A program made the position numbers and the translations under genes. The notes beneath the pieces are model-generated. The model did no database searches. It was not told the origin of the DNA and saw nothing but the letters and a program-made list of their open reading frames with translations. Source: Flavipsychrobacter sp. (GTDB taxonomy: Bacteria > Bacteroidota > Bacteroidia > Chitinophagales > Chitinophagaceae). Taken from it: a DNA stretch of 64,000 nucleotides. This document shows, piece by piece, positions 17,489-25,400 of this stretch; the stretch's first letter is position 1; the number at the start of each line of letters is the position of its first letter. The DNA is taken from contig JAWKLD010000001.1 in assembly GCA_041392855.1 (NCBI GenBank), forward strand, positions 978,001 to 1,042,000, read 5' to 3'.

Positions 17489-18811
17489 ATGCAAACAATA
17501 CTTGTAGCTGGCGCAGGTAAAACATCAATATACCTGATCGATTATCTTATAGAGCATGCAGCTAGTAATGATTGGAAAATAATAGTAGCCGATGGTAATG
17601 CAGAAGCAGTAGCTGCTAAAACCCGTAACAGCAAATATGCAGAAGCTGCGGTTATAGATATTACAGAGGCAGAAGAGAGACAGCCATTAGTAAAAAAAGC
17701 GGATGTGGTTATTTCTTTAATGCCACCTCATTTACATATCTCTTTAGCTGAAGATTGCTTGTTGTACAACAAGCATATCATTACAGCTTCTTATGTGTCT
17801 GACGAGATGAAAGAACTAGATGCGGCAGCTAGAGCAAAAGGCTTAATGTTTATGTGTGAAATGGGGCTTGATCCCGGTATTGACCATATGACTGCCAGTC
17901 AGATATTCCATAGCATACACAAAGTTGCAGCTACCATCACTTCTTTTAAGTCTTACGCAGGAGGCCTTATAGCTCCGGAGTCTGACGATAATCCTTGGCA
18001 TTATAAGTTTACCTGGAATCCTAGAAATATTATAACAGCAGGTATGGCGGGCGCGCAATACCTACAAAACAAAACAGTTACAACGCTACCATACAATAAA
18101 GTATTTACGGACGTAAACGCTATAGAAAGTGTAAATGGCATTGAGGATCTAATATCCTACCCCAATAGAGACTCTTTAAAATATCTTGACACTTACGAAG
18201 TGCCCCATATAGATACTTTTATCAGAGGGTCATTACGTCACCCTATTTTCTGTAAGGGATGGCAAGCACTTATCGACCTTGGTCTTACTGATATTACAGA
18301 TGAAATCGAAGATGGTATTACGCTTACTGATTGGGTAGCAGATAAAGCTAATTTTGAAGGTCATGGAGACTTGGCTGAGTTTGTTGCGGGCAAATTCAAT
18401 TTGGAGAAAGAGGTAATGGATTTAATCTCTTGGCTAGGCTTATTTGAAGACACCGCAGTATCTTTCAAAGGAAGCTCTTCTGGCGATCTGTTATTGCATA
18501 TTCTACTGGAGAAATGGGAGATGCAGCCAAACGATAAGGATATGATAGTGATGCAACATGAAGTAGAATACACTCATAAAAGCAAGACGAGCAAACTAGT
18601 AAGCACCTTAGTGATAAAAGGTGAAAATCGAGAATATTCTGCTATGGCAAAAACTGTTGGTTTACCAATGGGCATATTGGCCAAGCAATTGCTAACAGGG
18701 AAGATCAAGGCTATTCCTGGTGTTCAAATCCCCACGATGGCAGCAGTTTATAAACCTGTATTAGCTGAATTAGAACAATATGGTATTGAATTTAAAGAAA
18801 CAGTAATTTAA
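17489..18811 (+). CDS. Saccharopine dehydrogenase family protein
   Basis: 440 residues. The N-terminal Rossmann motif LVAGAGKTS (about 4-12) is followed by VVISLMPPHLH near 74 and MCEMGLDPGIDHM near 125, both hallmarks of saccharopine dehydrogenase/reductase (LYS9/AASS C-terminal type). The C-terminal half is the catalytic domain with AGMAGAQ and SFKGSSSGDLL. In lysine breakdown this enzyme splits saccharopine into glutamate and aminoadipate semialdehyde; the yeast homologue runs in the synthetic direction. A glutaryl-CoA dehydrogenase gene 5 kb away favours lysine catabolism, but this is inference and the genes are not in one operon. Confidence 0.85.
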   Translation: MQTILVAGAGKTSIYLIDYLIEHAASNDWKIIVADGNAEAVAAKTRNSKYAEAAVIDITEAEERQPLVKKADVVISLMPPHLHISLAEDCLLYNKHIITASYVSDEMKELDAAARAKGLMFMCEMGLDPGIDHMTASQIFHSIHKVAATITSFKSYAGGLIAPESDDNPWHYKFTWNPRNIITAGMAGAQYLQNKTVTTLPYNKVFTDVNAIESVNGIEDLISYPNRDSLKYLDTYEVPHIDTFIRGSLRHPIFCKGWQALIDLGLTDITDEIEDGITLTDWVADKANFEGHGDLAEFVAGKFNLEKEVMDLISWLGLFEDTAVSFKGSSSGDLLLHILLEKWEMQPNDKDMIVMQHEVEYTHKSKTSKLVSTLVIKGENREYSAMAKTVGLPMGILAKQLLTGKIKAIPGVQIPTMAAVYKPVLAELEQYGIEFKETVI

Positions 18812-18815
18812 ACTA

Positions 18816-19265
18816 TTACTTTAAGTAGCGTTTCATTTCTCTTTCAGCATCACGGTTTTTAATGGTTTCGCGTTTGTCGTGAAGCTTTTTACCTCTACCT
18901 AGCCCAATATCTAGTTTAGCATAACCATTTTCATTGATATACATGCTAAGAGGTACTATTGTGTATCCTTTCTCCTTTATTTTTTGTTGCCATTTGCGTA
19001 ACTCTTTTTTGTTGAGTAGCAGCTTGCGTTCGCGAGTAGGATCATGACTGATATAACCTGCATTTTCATAATGTCCTATATGCAGACTTTTTATCCATAA
19101 CTCACCTTCATGAAAAAAACAGAAGCTATCGTTAAAGCTCACCTTGCTATTTCTTATTGACTTTATTTCAGAACCGGTCAATACAATACCTGCAGTAAGC
19201 TTATCTTCTATAGCATACTCAAAAGTGGCAGGTTTATTTTTTATATAGACTTTGTCTTTAGCCAA
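18816..19265 (-). CDS. smpB: SsrA-binding protein SmpB
   Basis: 149 residues with the complete SmpB signature: a start of IKNKPATFEYAIEDKLTAGIVLTGSEIKSIR, the GYISHDPTRERKLLLNK block and the basic tail KLDIGLGRGKKLHDKRETIKNRD. SmpB binds tmRNA and brings it to stalled ribosomes for rescue. The stop faces the saccharopine dehydrogenase gene across 4 bp. The upstream accD stop is 8 bp from the start of smpB, so the two may be co-transcribed. No ssrA gene was seen in the window. Confidence 0.96.
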   Translation of the reverse strand: MAKDKVYIKNKPATFEYAIEDKLTAGIVLTGSEIKSIRNSKVSFNDSFCFFHEGELWIKSLHIGHYENAGYISHDPTRERKLLLNKKELRKWQQKIKEKGYTIVPLSMYINENGYAKLDIGLGRGKKLHDKRETIKNRDAEREMKRYLK

Positions 19266-19273
19266 AATAGTGG

Positions 19274-20131
19274 TTATTTACCCTTCATATACCAGTCAAG
19301 CACAGTAGACAATTGTTGCTTGAGTTCCTTTCTTGTTACAATAAAGTCTAAGAAGCCATTATCGCGCAAGAATTCTGAACGTTGGAATCCTTCAGGAAGA
19401 TCTTTCTTAATTGTCTCTTTGATAACACGAGGGCCAGCAAAACCAATTAACGCTTTTGGTTCGGCAATATTAACATCTCCCAACATTGCGAAAGAAGCAG
19501 TAACACCACCCGTAGTTGGGTCGGTCATGAAAGAAATATATGGTAGTTGCGCTTTAGATAATAAAGTTAGCTTAGCAGAGGTCTTAGCCATTTGCATTAG
19601 AGAAAATGCACTTTCCATCATACGAGCACCACCTGATTTGGAGATGATCATAAATGGCATTTTGTGTTTTATAGCATAGTCTATACCACGACTGATCTTT
19701 TCACCAACAACAGAGCCCATAGAGCCGCCAATGAAGTTAAAGTTCATACATGCTATCACAAAGCCCTTCCCGTCAAGCTCACCTACACCAACGGTCATAG
19801 CATCAGTAAGACCAGTTTTGCTCTGTGCATCTACTAGCCTGTCTTTATAGGGTTTTAAGTCTACAAATTCTAATTTATCTGTTGGCTTTATTTCTTTGAA
19901 TAACTCTTCATATTTGCCTTCATCAAACAGAATATTAAAGTATTCTTTAGCGTTTATGCGAAAGTGATTTTCACACTTTGGGCATGTATATAGATTATCT
20001 TCTAGCTCTTTAGCTGTAGAGGTTTTCTTACACTCAGGGCATTTAGTCCACAATCCGTCTGGAGCTTCCTTTTTCTCGTGTGTACTAGTATGTATGCCTT
20101 TTTTTATTCGTCTAAACCAAGTAGATGACAT
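19274..20131 (-). CDS. accD: Acetyl-CoA carboxylase carboxyltransferase subunit beta
   Basis: 285 residues. An N-terminal zinc ribbon (Cys at about 31, 34, 50 and 53; CPEC and CPKC) is followed by the carboxyltransferase core with SGGARMMES near 166 and DPTTGGVTASFAMLGD near 205. It moves the carboxyl group from carboxybiotin to acetyl-CoA to make malonyl-CoA, together with AccA. The accB and accC genes are at 32.5-34.4 kb; accA is not in the window. The gene is followed closely by smpB. Confidence 0.97.
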   Translation of the reverse strand: MSSTWFRRIKKGIHTSTHEKKEAPDGLWTKCPECKKTSTAKELEDNLYTCPKCENHFRINAKEYFNILFDEGKYEELFKEIKPTDKLEFVDLKPYKDRLVDAQSKTGLTDAMTVGVGELDGKGFVIACMNFNFIGGSMGSVVGEKISRGIDYAIKHKMPFMIISKSGGARMMESAFSLMQMAKTSAKLTLLSKAQLPYISFMTDPTTGGVTASFAMLGDVNIAEPKALIGFAGPRVIKETIKKDLPEGFQRSEFLRDNGFLDFIVTRKELKQQLSTVLDWYMKGK

Positions 20132-20243
20132 AAAATATCAAGTTTGCTTAAAAAAACATGGAAACCGATGTGGCTTCCCTATCTATGCCCTTTTATGGAC
20201 ATTTTAAATGCTTTCGTAACGGCTAAGGTAGGTTATTAATGCA

Positions 20244-20280
20244 AAATGTAAAAATATTGAATCGTTGCGCTTTTACATTT
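20244..20280 (-). terminator. Weak hairpin downstream of pyrB
   Basis: A 10-bp inverted repeat (AAATGTAAAA / TTTTACATTT) with a 17-base loop lies just after the pyrB stop. It is AT-only in most pairs and has only a broken T-run, so termination is a modest guess. Confidence 0.35.
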
Positions 20281-20289
20281 ATGTTTTTA

Positions 20290-21219
20290 TCATTCCATTT
20301 CTCTCTTTCCAGACAATAGATAAAGTACAGCCATGCGTATGGCTACGCCATTCTCCACTTGGTCTAGAATAATAGATTGGTCACTATCTGCTACATCTGA
20401 ATTCAGCTCCACCCCTCTGTTTATAGGTCCAGGGTGCATGATCACTATTTCTTTCTGTAAGCTATCCAGCATTTGCTTATTTACTCCGTAAAACAGCGCA
20501 TATTCTCTTAGTGTAGAGAATAGTGGCTTGTTTTGGCGCTCCAGCTGTATTCTAAGTACGTTGGCGATCTCACACCATTGTAGAGCTTTCTTTACATTAT
20601 ACTCTACTTTTACGCCTAGCTCTTCAATATGCTTCGGTATTAGTGTAGGCGGCCCAGCAACTACTACCTCAGCACCTAGTTTCTTCAGGCAAAAAATATT
20701 GCTTAAAGCTACTCTGGAGTGCATTATATCTCCTATTATCGCTACCCTTTTACCTTTTAGGTCTCCAACTTTCTCCCTCATAGAAAAGCCATCTAGTAAA
20801 GCTTGTGTTGGGTGCTCATTCACTCCATCACCTGCATTTACTATGCTAGCATCTATATGGTTGGCCAAGAACCATGGCGCTCCACTTGCAGAGTGCCTCA
20901 TTACCACCATATCCACCTTCATGGCTAGGATATTGTGTACTGTATCAACGAGGGTCTCCCCTTTAGAAACAGATGAGCCTGAGGCAGAGAAGTTGACCAC
21001 ATCAGCACCAAGCCTTTTTTCTGCTAGTTCGAAAGATATTTTTGTTCTGGTAGAGTTTTCGAAGAAGATATTAGCAATGGTAGTATCTCTCAGCGATGGT
21101 ACTTTCTTTATCGGGCGTTGTAATACTTGCTTGAAATTGTCCGCCGTTCGGAAAATAGTTTGAATATCCTCCGGTTGAAGCTCTTTAATTCCCAGTAAGT
21201 GTTTTACCGATAATGACAT
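20290..21219 (-). CDS. pyrB: Aspartate carbamoyltransferase, catalytic chain
   Basis: 309 residues. The carbamoyl phosphate site is FFENSTRTKISFE (about 52-64), and HPTQALLDGFSMRE (about 136) and HPGPINRGVEL (about 260) are the standard later motifs. It joins carbamoyl phosphate and aspartate in pyrimidine synthesis. The length fits the PyrR-associated catalytic chain that works without a PyrI subunit. It begins 23 bp after pyrR, so the two form an operon. Confidence 0.97.
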   Translation of the reverse strand: MSLSVKHLLGIKELQPEDIQTIFRTADNFKQVLQRPIKKVPSLRDTTIANIFFENSTRTKISFELAEKRLGADVVNFSASGSSVSKGETLVDTVHNILAMKVDMVVMRHSASGAPWFLANHIDASIVNAGDGVNEHPTQALLDGFSMREKVGDLKGKRVAIIGDIMHSRVALSNIFCLKKLGAEVVVAGPPTLIPKHIEELGVKVEYNVKKALQWCEIANVLRIQLERQNKPLFSTLREYALFYGVNKQMLDSLQKEIVIMHPGPINRGVELNSDVADSDQSIILDQVENGVAIRMAVLYLLSGKREME

Positions 21220-21242
21220 GTATCTCTTTTTTCTTTAAATAA

Positions 21243-21776
21243 TTAGTCTATCAATACAACTACGTCTTCTTTCTTGTCCTCTTCCGCCCATTCTACAATT
21301 ACTTTTTGGGTAATTATGGTATCTACGGTTTGTCCTACATAATCGGGGTGTATAGGCAACTCTCTGCTAAATCGTCTGTCTATCAATACCAATAGCTCCA
21401 CGTTTCTTGGTCGGCCAAAGTCTATTAGAGCGTCCATAGCGGAGCGTATAGTGCGCCCTGTGTGCAGGACATCATCAATTAAGATGACGTTTTTGTCCTG
21501 TATGCTGAATTCTATATCCGTTTTCTTAGGGACTTGTATCTCGTTCGACTTGTTGATATCATCTCTATAAAAGGTGATATCTAATCTGCCATAAGGTATC
21601 TGTGTTTCGTTGGTTATCTCTTTTACAAGTTCTGCAATACGGTCGGACAAAAACACACCACGTGGCTGTATGCCAATAATAACAGTATCCTTAAAAGAAA
21701 GATGATTCTCGACTAACTGGTGAGCTAACCGCTGCAGCGTAATATTGAGTTGACTATGATTGAGCAGCGTCTTCAA
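21243..21776 (-). CDS. pyrR: PyrR: pyr operon regulator / uracil phosphoribosyltransferase
   Basis: The PRPP-binding loop VILIDDVLHTGRTIRSAMDAL is present near residue 95-115, with GIQPRGVFLSDRI near 36 and the C-terminal RELPIHPDYVGQ block; these define PyrR. In other bacteria PyrR binds pyr mRNA to attenuate transcription and has weak UPRT activity. The frame opens at a TTG at 21797 (184 residues), but a TATTTTTG -7 box overlaps that codon, so I favour the TTG at 21776 (MKTLLNHSQLNITLQRLAHQ), which also fits the family's N-terminus. An RNA-binding attenuator upstream is not obvious. Confidence 0.9.
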   Translation of the reverse strand: MKTLLNHSQLNITLQRLAHQLVENHLSFKDTVIIGIQPRGVFLSDRIAELVKEITNETQIPYGRLDITFYRDDINKSNEIQVPKKTDIEFSIQDKNVILIDDVLHTGRTIRSAMDALIDFGRPRNVELLVLIDRRFSRELPIHPDYVGQTVDTIITQKVIVEWAEEDKKEDVVVLID

Positions 21777-21794
21777 TTGTTGCGAAATTTTGAC

Positions 21795-21802
21795 CAAAAA
21801 TA
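21795..21802 (-). promoter_or_regulatory. Candidate -7 box TATTTTTG for pyrR-pyrB
   Basis: The minus-strand match to TAnnTTTG overlaps the first possible pyrR start codon. If real, translation starts at the later TTG (21776) or the message is nearly leaderless. Confidence 0.35.
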
Positions 21803-21857
21803 AGAAGCTAAGCGGGAATTTCTGAATATTACTCGATTTTCTTTCAAAATGTTACGA

Positions 21858-21892
21858 ATTGTTACGTTTTGTTACAGATTTTCAATGTTTGT
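21858..21892. repeat. 35-bp direct repeat, copy 1 (GTTAC-rich)
   Basis: This copy matches 22400-22434 at about 32 of 35 positions in the same orientation. It lies just past the stop of the small gene 21894-22397, between that gene and pyrR. It is extended on its left by another GTTAC unit, so GTTAC recurs three times at 10-bp spacing (21851, 21861, 21871). Confidence 0.75.
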
Positions 21893-21893
21893 T

Positions 21894-22397
21894 TCATTCC
21901 ATCATATATAAAGTGTAGTTATCTGCTAATTTTAATCCTAAGTATGATTCATACTCCTTAGAACTACCATAAACTATTACAGGCTGGGGGTAACCCGCAA
22001 AAATAAAAAGAATGCTTTTTTCTTCATAAATAATAGCTCTCATGTCAACATCTGCCATAAAGGTTTTAGCTCTTTTTTCTTGCTTTTCATCTATAAAATC
22101 ATTTTTGCACATCGAATCAATGTTATTTGTTGCAGATATACAACGCTCCCAAAATAAACCTTTTGCTGTATAGTTAATTATATAACTCTCACCAATATTG
22201 CTTGGTTCAAAGATGTCGTTATGTAAAGATGAAAAGTATTCAAACTCACTTAGATATTCACGAAAATCTGCTGCGTGGTATTCATCATCAGTTACGTATC
22301 TATCATACAATTTATGTGCTGTAACTATAAAGAACCCTCCGAACACCATAAATAAGAAAAGCCTATTTCGTATTACTCTATTTCCCTTAGATGACAT
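21894..22397 (-). CDS. Small membrane-anchored protein, unrecognised
   Basis: 167 residues. A basic N-terminus is followed by one membrane segment (LFLFMVFGGFFIVTAH, about 13-28); the rest is polar and probably extracytoplasmic (VDMRAIIYEEKSILFIFAGYPQPVIVYG near 115-142). No family was recognised. The gene is bracketed by two copies of a 35-bp direct repeat: one ends 3 bp before the start codon and the other lies 1 bp past the stop. It may be a lineage-specific accessory gene. Coding confidence is moderate, from start context and hydrophobic pattern. Confidence 0.6.
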   Translation of the reverse strand: MSSKGNRVIRNRLFLFMVFGGFFIVTAHKLYDRYVTDDEYHAADFREYLSEFEYFSSLHNDIFEPSNIGESYIINYTAKGLFWERCISATNNIDSMCKNDFIDEKQEKRAKTFMADVDMRAIIYEEKSILFIFAGYPQPVIVYGSSKEYESYLGLKLADNYTLYMME

Positions 22398-22399
22398 CT

Positions 22400-22434
22400 A
22401 TTGTTACGTTTTGTTATAGGTTTTCAATGGTTGT
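22400..22434. repeat. 35-bp direct repeat, copy 2
   Basis: Near-identical to 21858-21892, with mismatches at three positions. It sits directly in front of the start codon of the gene ending at 22397, so it may hold that gene's 5' region, or be a duplication scar. Confidence 0.75.
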
Positions 22435-22450
22435 TCTTGTAACAATTAGC

Positions 22451-22759
22451 TTAATACTTAATGTATATTCTTCCTCCATATTTTGAATCATAATAATCAA
22501 TTTTATAGTCTTCGTTCTCTGTCATTATTGCATTTGACAATCTAAGACCTTCATCATCTAGTCTTTTCAAAGTATTGTCATCTATTTCAAGCGAACTACC
22601 TGGTGTATATTTCTGATACTCAGTTGCCCAATTCTCTAGGCTAGTTTTTAAATTGTCGGAAACTACCAAGTCTGATATTTCTATCCACTCTTGTGTATTT
22701 ATATCTCTTACGCCAGTTCCTGTAAAACAACCATCTAATACGATATATGCTCTTTTCAT
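22451..22759 (-). CDS. Small acidic protein, unrecognised
   Basis: 102 residues, no signal peptide and no membrane segment; probably cytoplasmic. Notable stretches are GTGVRDINTQEWIEISDLV and the C-terminal DYYDSKYGGRIYIKY. No family was recognised. It starts 6 bp after the stop of the gene at 22766-23239 and so belongs to the same transcript. The size and acidic, soluble nature resemble small immunity-type or adaptor proteins, but nothing in the sequence proves this. Confidence 0.6.
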   Translation of the reverse strand: MKRAYIVLDGCFTGTGVRDINTQEWIEISDLVVSDNLKTSLENWATEYQKYTPGSSLEIDDNTLKRLDDEGLRLSNAIMTENEDYKIDYYDSKYGGRIYIKY

Positions 22760-22765
22760 AAAACA

Positions 22766-23239
22766 TTAATAATAATAGCCTGCATGAATAATCGTTGCAT
22801 CACTATACCATTTCCTCGCTACAAACTTTATAACATATCCATCAGTCATTGCAAAACTAGGAAATGCAAACCTGTGATCTGAACTTAGTATAATTGGCAT
22901 TTCTCTATTACCATACTTAAAATGCCTATTCGTACTAGAAAAAATAATGCCCATATCACCAGAACAATCTTTTGGCTTTTTAGTATTAAGCTTATATAAA
23001 GCTAATCGTACTGTATCATCTGTAAGCACATACATCTCAATAAACCAATAACCATCATGCTGACTCATCTTATTTTCCAGAATGTGAGTTACTGTATCTG
23101 GAAACTTATATTCCATACTAGCCCCTTTTTTAGGGGGCTCTATCTCTAATATTTCTATTGAAGGCACTTCAAACTCTTGAGCATAGGTACTGATACCCAC
23201 AAATAATATCAGTGTATATAGAAATAGTTTCATAACCAA
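22766..23239 (-). CDS. Small exported protein, unrecognised
   Basis: 157 residues with a clear signal peptide (about 1-20, ending TYAQ). The mature part has FPDTVTHILENKMSQHDGYWFIEMYVL and ends in IIHAGYYY; it looks beta-rich. No family was recognised. It is the first gene of a three-gene set on the minus strand with the next two small genes. A -7 box TATATTTG (23254-23261, minus strand) lies 15 bp upstream of its start. Confidence 0.6.
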   Translation of the reverse strand: MVMKLFLYTLILFVGISTYAQEFEVPSIEILEIEPPKKGASMEYKFPDTVTHILENKMSQHDGYWFIEMYVLTDDTVRLALYKLNTKKPKDCSGDMGIIFSSTNRHFKYGNREMPIILSSDHRFAFPSFAMTDGYVIKFVARKWYSDATIIHAGYYY

Positions 23240-23253
23240 CTCTTTAATTATAA

Positions 23254-23261
23254 CAAATATA
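23254..23261 (-). promoter_or_regulatory. Candidate -7 box TATATTTG for the three-small-gene set
   Basis: The minus-strand match to TAnnTTTG is 15 bp upstream of the ATG at 23239. It would drive the genes at 22766-23239, 22451-22759 and perhaps 21894-22397. Confidence 0.4.
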
Positions 23262-23339
23262 CAATACTTACGCCATAAAAAGCTGTAAAAGATAACACAT
23301 ATTTCTTTCCCTATATTTAGTTTGCAAGCAAGAGTCCTT

Positions 23340-23347
23340 TACCTTTG
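23340..23347 (+). promoter_or_regulatory. Candidate -7 box TACCTTTG for the NTF2-like gene
   Basis: A match to TAnnTTTG, 32 bp before the ATG at 23379. A TTTG at 23321 is only 15 bp upstream, closer than the usual 19-21. Confidence 0.4.
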
Positions 23348-23378
23348 TATCTAGTTACACAATAGAGAGAAAGCCATC

Positions 23379-23804
23379 ATGAGTAGAGCCGTAATAACCG
23401 CTAATGAGATCAATGAATTGTTTGACCAATATGCCGCTGCATTAGAGAAAAATGATGCAAAAGCAATGGCTATGCTCTATGCACTACCCTGCACTTTCTT
23501 GTCTAACGACGGCTCTTCTGTATATAGCGATTTAGCACCACTAGAAGGGGCCATTAGCCAAGGCAGACGTTTCTACAAAAAATATGGTATTGTTGCTGCT
23601 GCTCCCGATGTTCGTAACAAATACTCCATTACCGATAAGATAGTGCGTGTAAAAGTGAATTGGAGGTATTTGGATAAAGACCATCGCGATGTGTATAACT
23701 GCGACTACGAGTATATCGTAAAGCAGCAGATAGATGGAGAATGGAAAATAGAGATGGCCATCTCTATCAACGAAAAAGAGCAGCTGGAACAACTACAAAA
23801 ATAA
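23379..23804 (+). CDS. NTF2-like / SnoaL-type domain protein
   Basis: 141 residues without a signal peptide. The helix INELFDQYAAALEKNDAKAMAMLYALPCTFLS followed by alternating strands and a final DYEYIVKQQIDGEWKIEMAIS is the typical order of the NTF2-like superfamily (SnoaL, DUF4440). These small alpha+beta barrels bind or isomerise hydrophobic ligands, or act as dimerisation domains. No catalytic residue can be assigned. It stands alone on the plus strand, divergent from the small-gene set. Confidence 0.65.
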   Translation: MSRAVITANEINELFDQYAAALEKNDAKAMAMLYALPCTFLSNDGSSVYSDLAPLEGAISQGRRFYKKYGIVAAAPDVRNKYSITDKIVRVKVNWRYLDKDHRDVYNCDYEYIVKQQIDGEWKIEMAISINEKEQLEQLQK

Positions 23805-23805
23805 A

Positions 23806-23829
23806 GAGGCTACAAATACATGCAGCCTC
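23806..23829 (+). terminator. Possible weak terminator after the NTF2-like gene
   Basis: A 6-bp stem GAGGCT / AGCCTC with a 12-base loop is followed by CCCTTTT. It could work in both directions between this gene and the convergent gcdH. The stem is short. Confidence 0.35.
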
Positions 23830-23856
23830 CCTTTTCTCACTCTTTGCTCATCCGAG

Positions 23857-25035
23857 CTATTTGAAAGCATTGATGCCTGTAACATCCATGCCTGTAATCA
23901 ATAAGTGAATATCGTGCGTACCCTCGTAGGTTACCACACTTTCTAAGTTCATCATATGGCGCATAATGCTAAACTCACCAGTTATACCCATACCGCCTAA
24001 TATTTGTCTGGCTTCGCGAGCTATCTTTAAAGCTATCTCACAGCTATTACGCTTAGCCATAGATATCTGTGCAGGTGTAGCACGGTCTTCATCTCTTAGT
24101 GTGCCCAAGCGCTGAACCAGCAACTGTCCTTTAGTAATTTCAGTGATCATCTCGGCTAGCTTCTTCTGTGTTAGTTGGAAACCAGCAATTGGTCTGTCAA
24201 ACTGTACACGCTGTTTAGCATAGCGTAGTGCTGTATCGTAGCAATCCATAGCACAACCCAATGCGCCCCAAGCGATACCATAGCGTGCGCTAGATAAGCA
24301 AGTCAAAGGTCCTTTTAGTCCTTTCACGCCAGGTAGTATATTTTCTTTAGGCACTTTTACATTGTCAAATACCAACTCACCCGTTGCAGATGCACGTAAA
24401 GACCATTTGCCATGTGTAGTAGGTGTGCTAAAGCCTTCCATACCACGCTCTACAATAAGTCCTCTAATATCACCTTGCTCATCTTTAGCCCAAACTACAG
24501 CTATATCAGCAAATGGTGCGTTGGATATCCACATTTTAGAACCGTTAAGGATCACATGGTCGCCCTCTTCTTTAAAGTTGGTCAGCATACCAGCAGGGTT
24601 AGAACCATGATCTGGCTCTGTAAGCCCGAAGCAGCCCATCATTTCACCTGTAGCCAACTTAGGAAGGTATTTCATCTTCTGCTCCTCACTACCAAATTTG
24701 TAGATAGGGAACATTACCAAAGACCCCTGTACCGATGCTGTAGAACGGATGCCTGAATCACCACGCTCCAGCTCTTGCATCATAATACCATAGGTAGTAT
24801 AGTCAAGACCCGGACCGCCATATTGCTCCGGTAAAAAAGGACCAAAACAACCTAACTCACCCAATCCTTTAATGATCTGGCTTGGAAACTCTGCCTTTTG
24901 CGCATAATCTTCAATTATTGGAGATATCTCTTTCTTTACATAAGAGCGTACAGAATCGCGAATTAGCTTTTGTTCATCGGTCAAAAGTTCGTCTAAGAGA
25001 TAATAATCGGGGTGTTGATATAAATCCTTTTCCAT
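23857..25035 (-). CDS. gcdH: Glutaryl-CoA dehydrogenase-like acyl-CoA dehydrogenase
   Basis: 392 residues, full acyl-CoA dehydrogenase length. Features: SGIRSTASVQGSLVM (about 95-109, with the Arg typical of glutaryl-CoA dehydrogenase), CFGLTEPDHGSNPAGM (FAD/substrate loop), RYGIAWGALG, and YEGTHDIH with the catalytic Glu near 369. These fit GcdH better than straight-chain enzymes. It oxidises and decarboxylates glutaryl-CoA to crotonyl-CoA in lysine and tryptophan breakdown, passing electrons to ETF. A TACCTTTG -7 box lies at 25068-25075 on the same strand. Together with the saccharopine dehydrogenase gene it hints at lysine degradation (inference). Confidence 0.9.
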   Translation of the reverse strand: MEKDLYQHPDYYLLDELLTDEQKLIRDSVRSYVKKEISPIIEDYAQKAEFPSQIIKGLGELGCFGPFLPEQYGGPGLDYTTYGIMMQELERGDSGIRSTASVQGSLVMFPIYKFGSEEQKMKYLPKLATGEMMGCFGLTEPDHGSNPAGMLTNFKEEGDHVILNGSKMWISNAPFADIAVVWAKDEQGDIRGLIVERGMEGFSTPTTHGKWSLRASATGELVFDNVKVPKENILPGVKGLKGPLTCLSSARYGIAWGALGCAMDCYDTALRYAKQRVQFDRPIAGFQLTQKKLAEMITEITKGQLLVQRLGTLRDEDRATPAQISMAKRNSCEIALKIAREARQILGGMGITGEFSIMRHMMNLESVVTYEGTHDIHLLITGMDVTGINAFK

Positions 25036-25400
25036 CTAAACGTTAAAATTTATGTTAATGTGACGCGCAAAGGTAGCATATTTGACAGTGTCCTTATAAT
25101 TTTGTGCTGGAAAAAAGTGACTGAAAGACAAATATTTATGACAGAATAGCTTACCTATAAGCATATAAGTTATATATATAGCCTAGCCAGATGCAATACA
25201 GGTAGGTATCTCAACAATAAAATAGCGATATAGTACGTTAGAGAGGCTAAACTTATACGAAATTTGGAACAATATTTGAGGTTAAAATATTATTAAATAA
25301 ATGACAATTCTCGAACAAACCATTTAGAAAAAATCATTGTCTTTATGGTTGTAAGAGGCACTTGCTTTAACTCATTGCACATTTTTAAATAGATATTATT
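25036..25400. other. 365-bp intergenic region between gcdH and the sigma factor gene
   Basis: This region lies between two divergently transcribed genes and should hold both promoters. A minus-strand -7 box TACCTTTG for gcdH is at 25068-25075. I see no tRNA, no strong hairpin and no reading frame worth calling. The sigma-factor promoter could not be placed. The unusual length in such a dense region may reflect complex control of the primary sigma factor. Confidence 0.5.

Noticed and set aside
18721..18745. tRNA-like T-loop sequence (TTCAAATCC)
   Set aside because: It lies inside the saccharopine dehydrogenase gene and no cloverleaf can be built around it. No tRNA was found in the window.
21858..22434. 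The direct repeats as phage or integron attachment sites
   Set aside because: No integrase, recombinase or tRNA gene is nearby and the repeats are imperfect; a duplication or promoter-type repeat is as likely.
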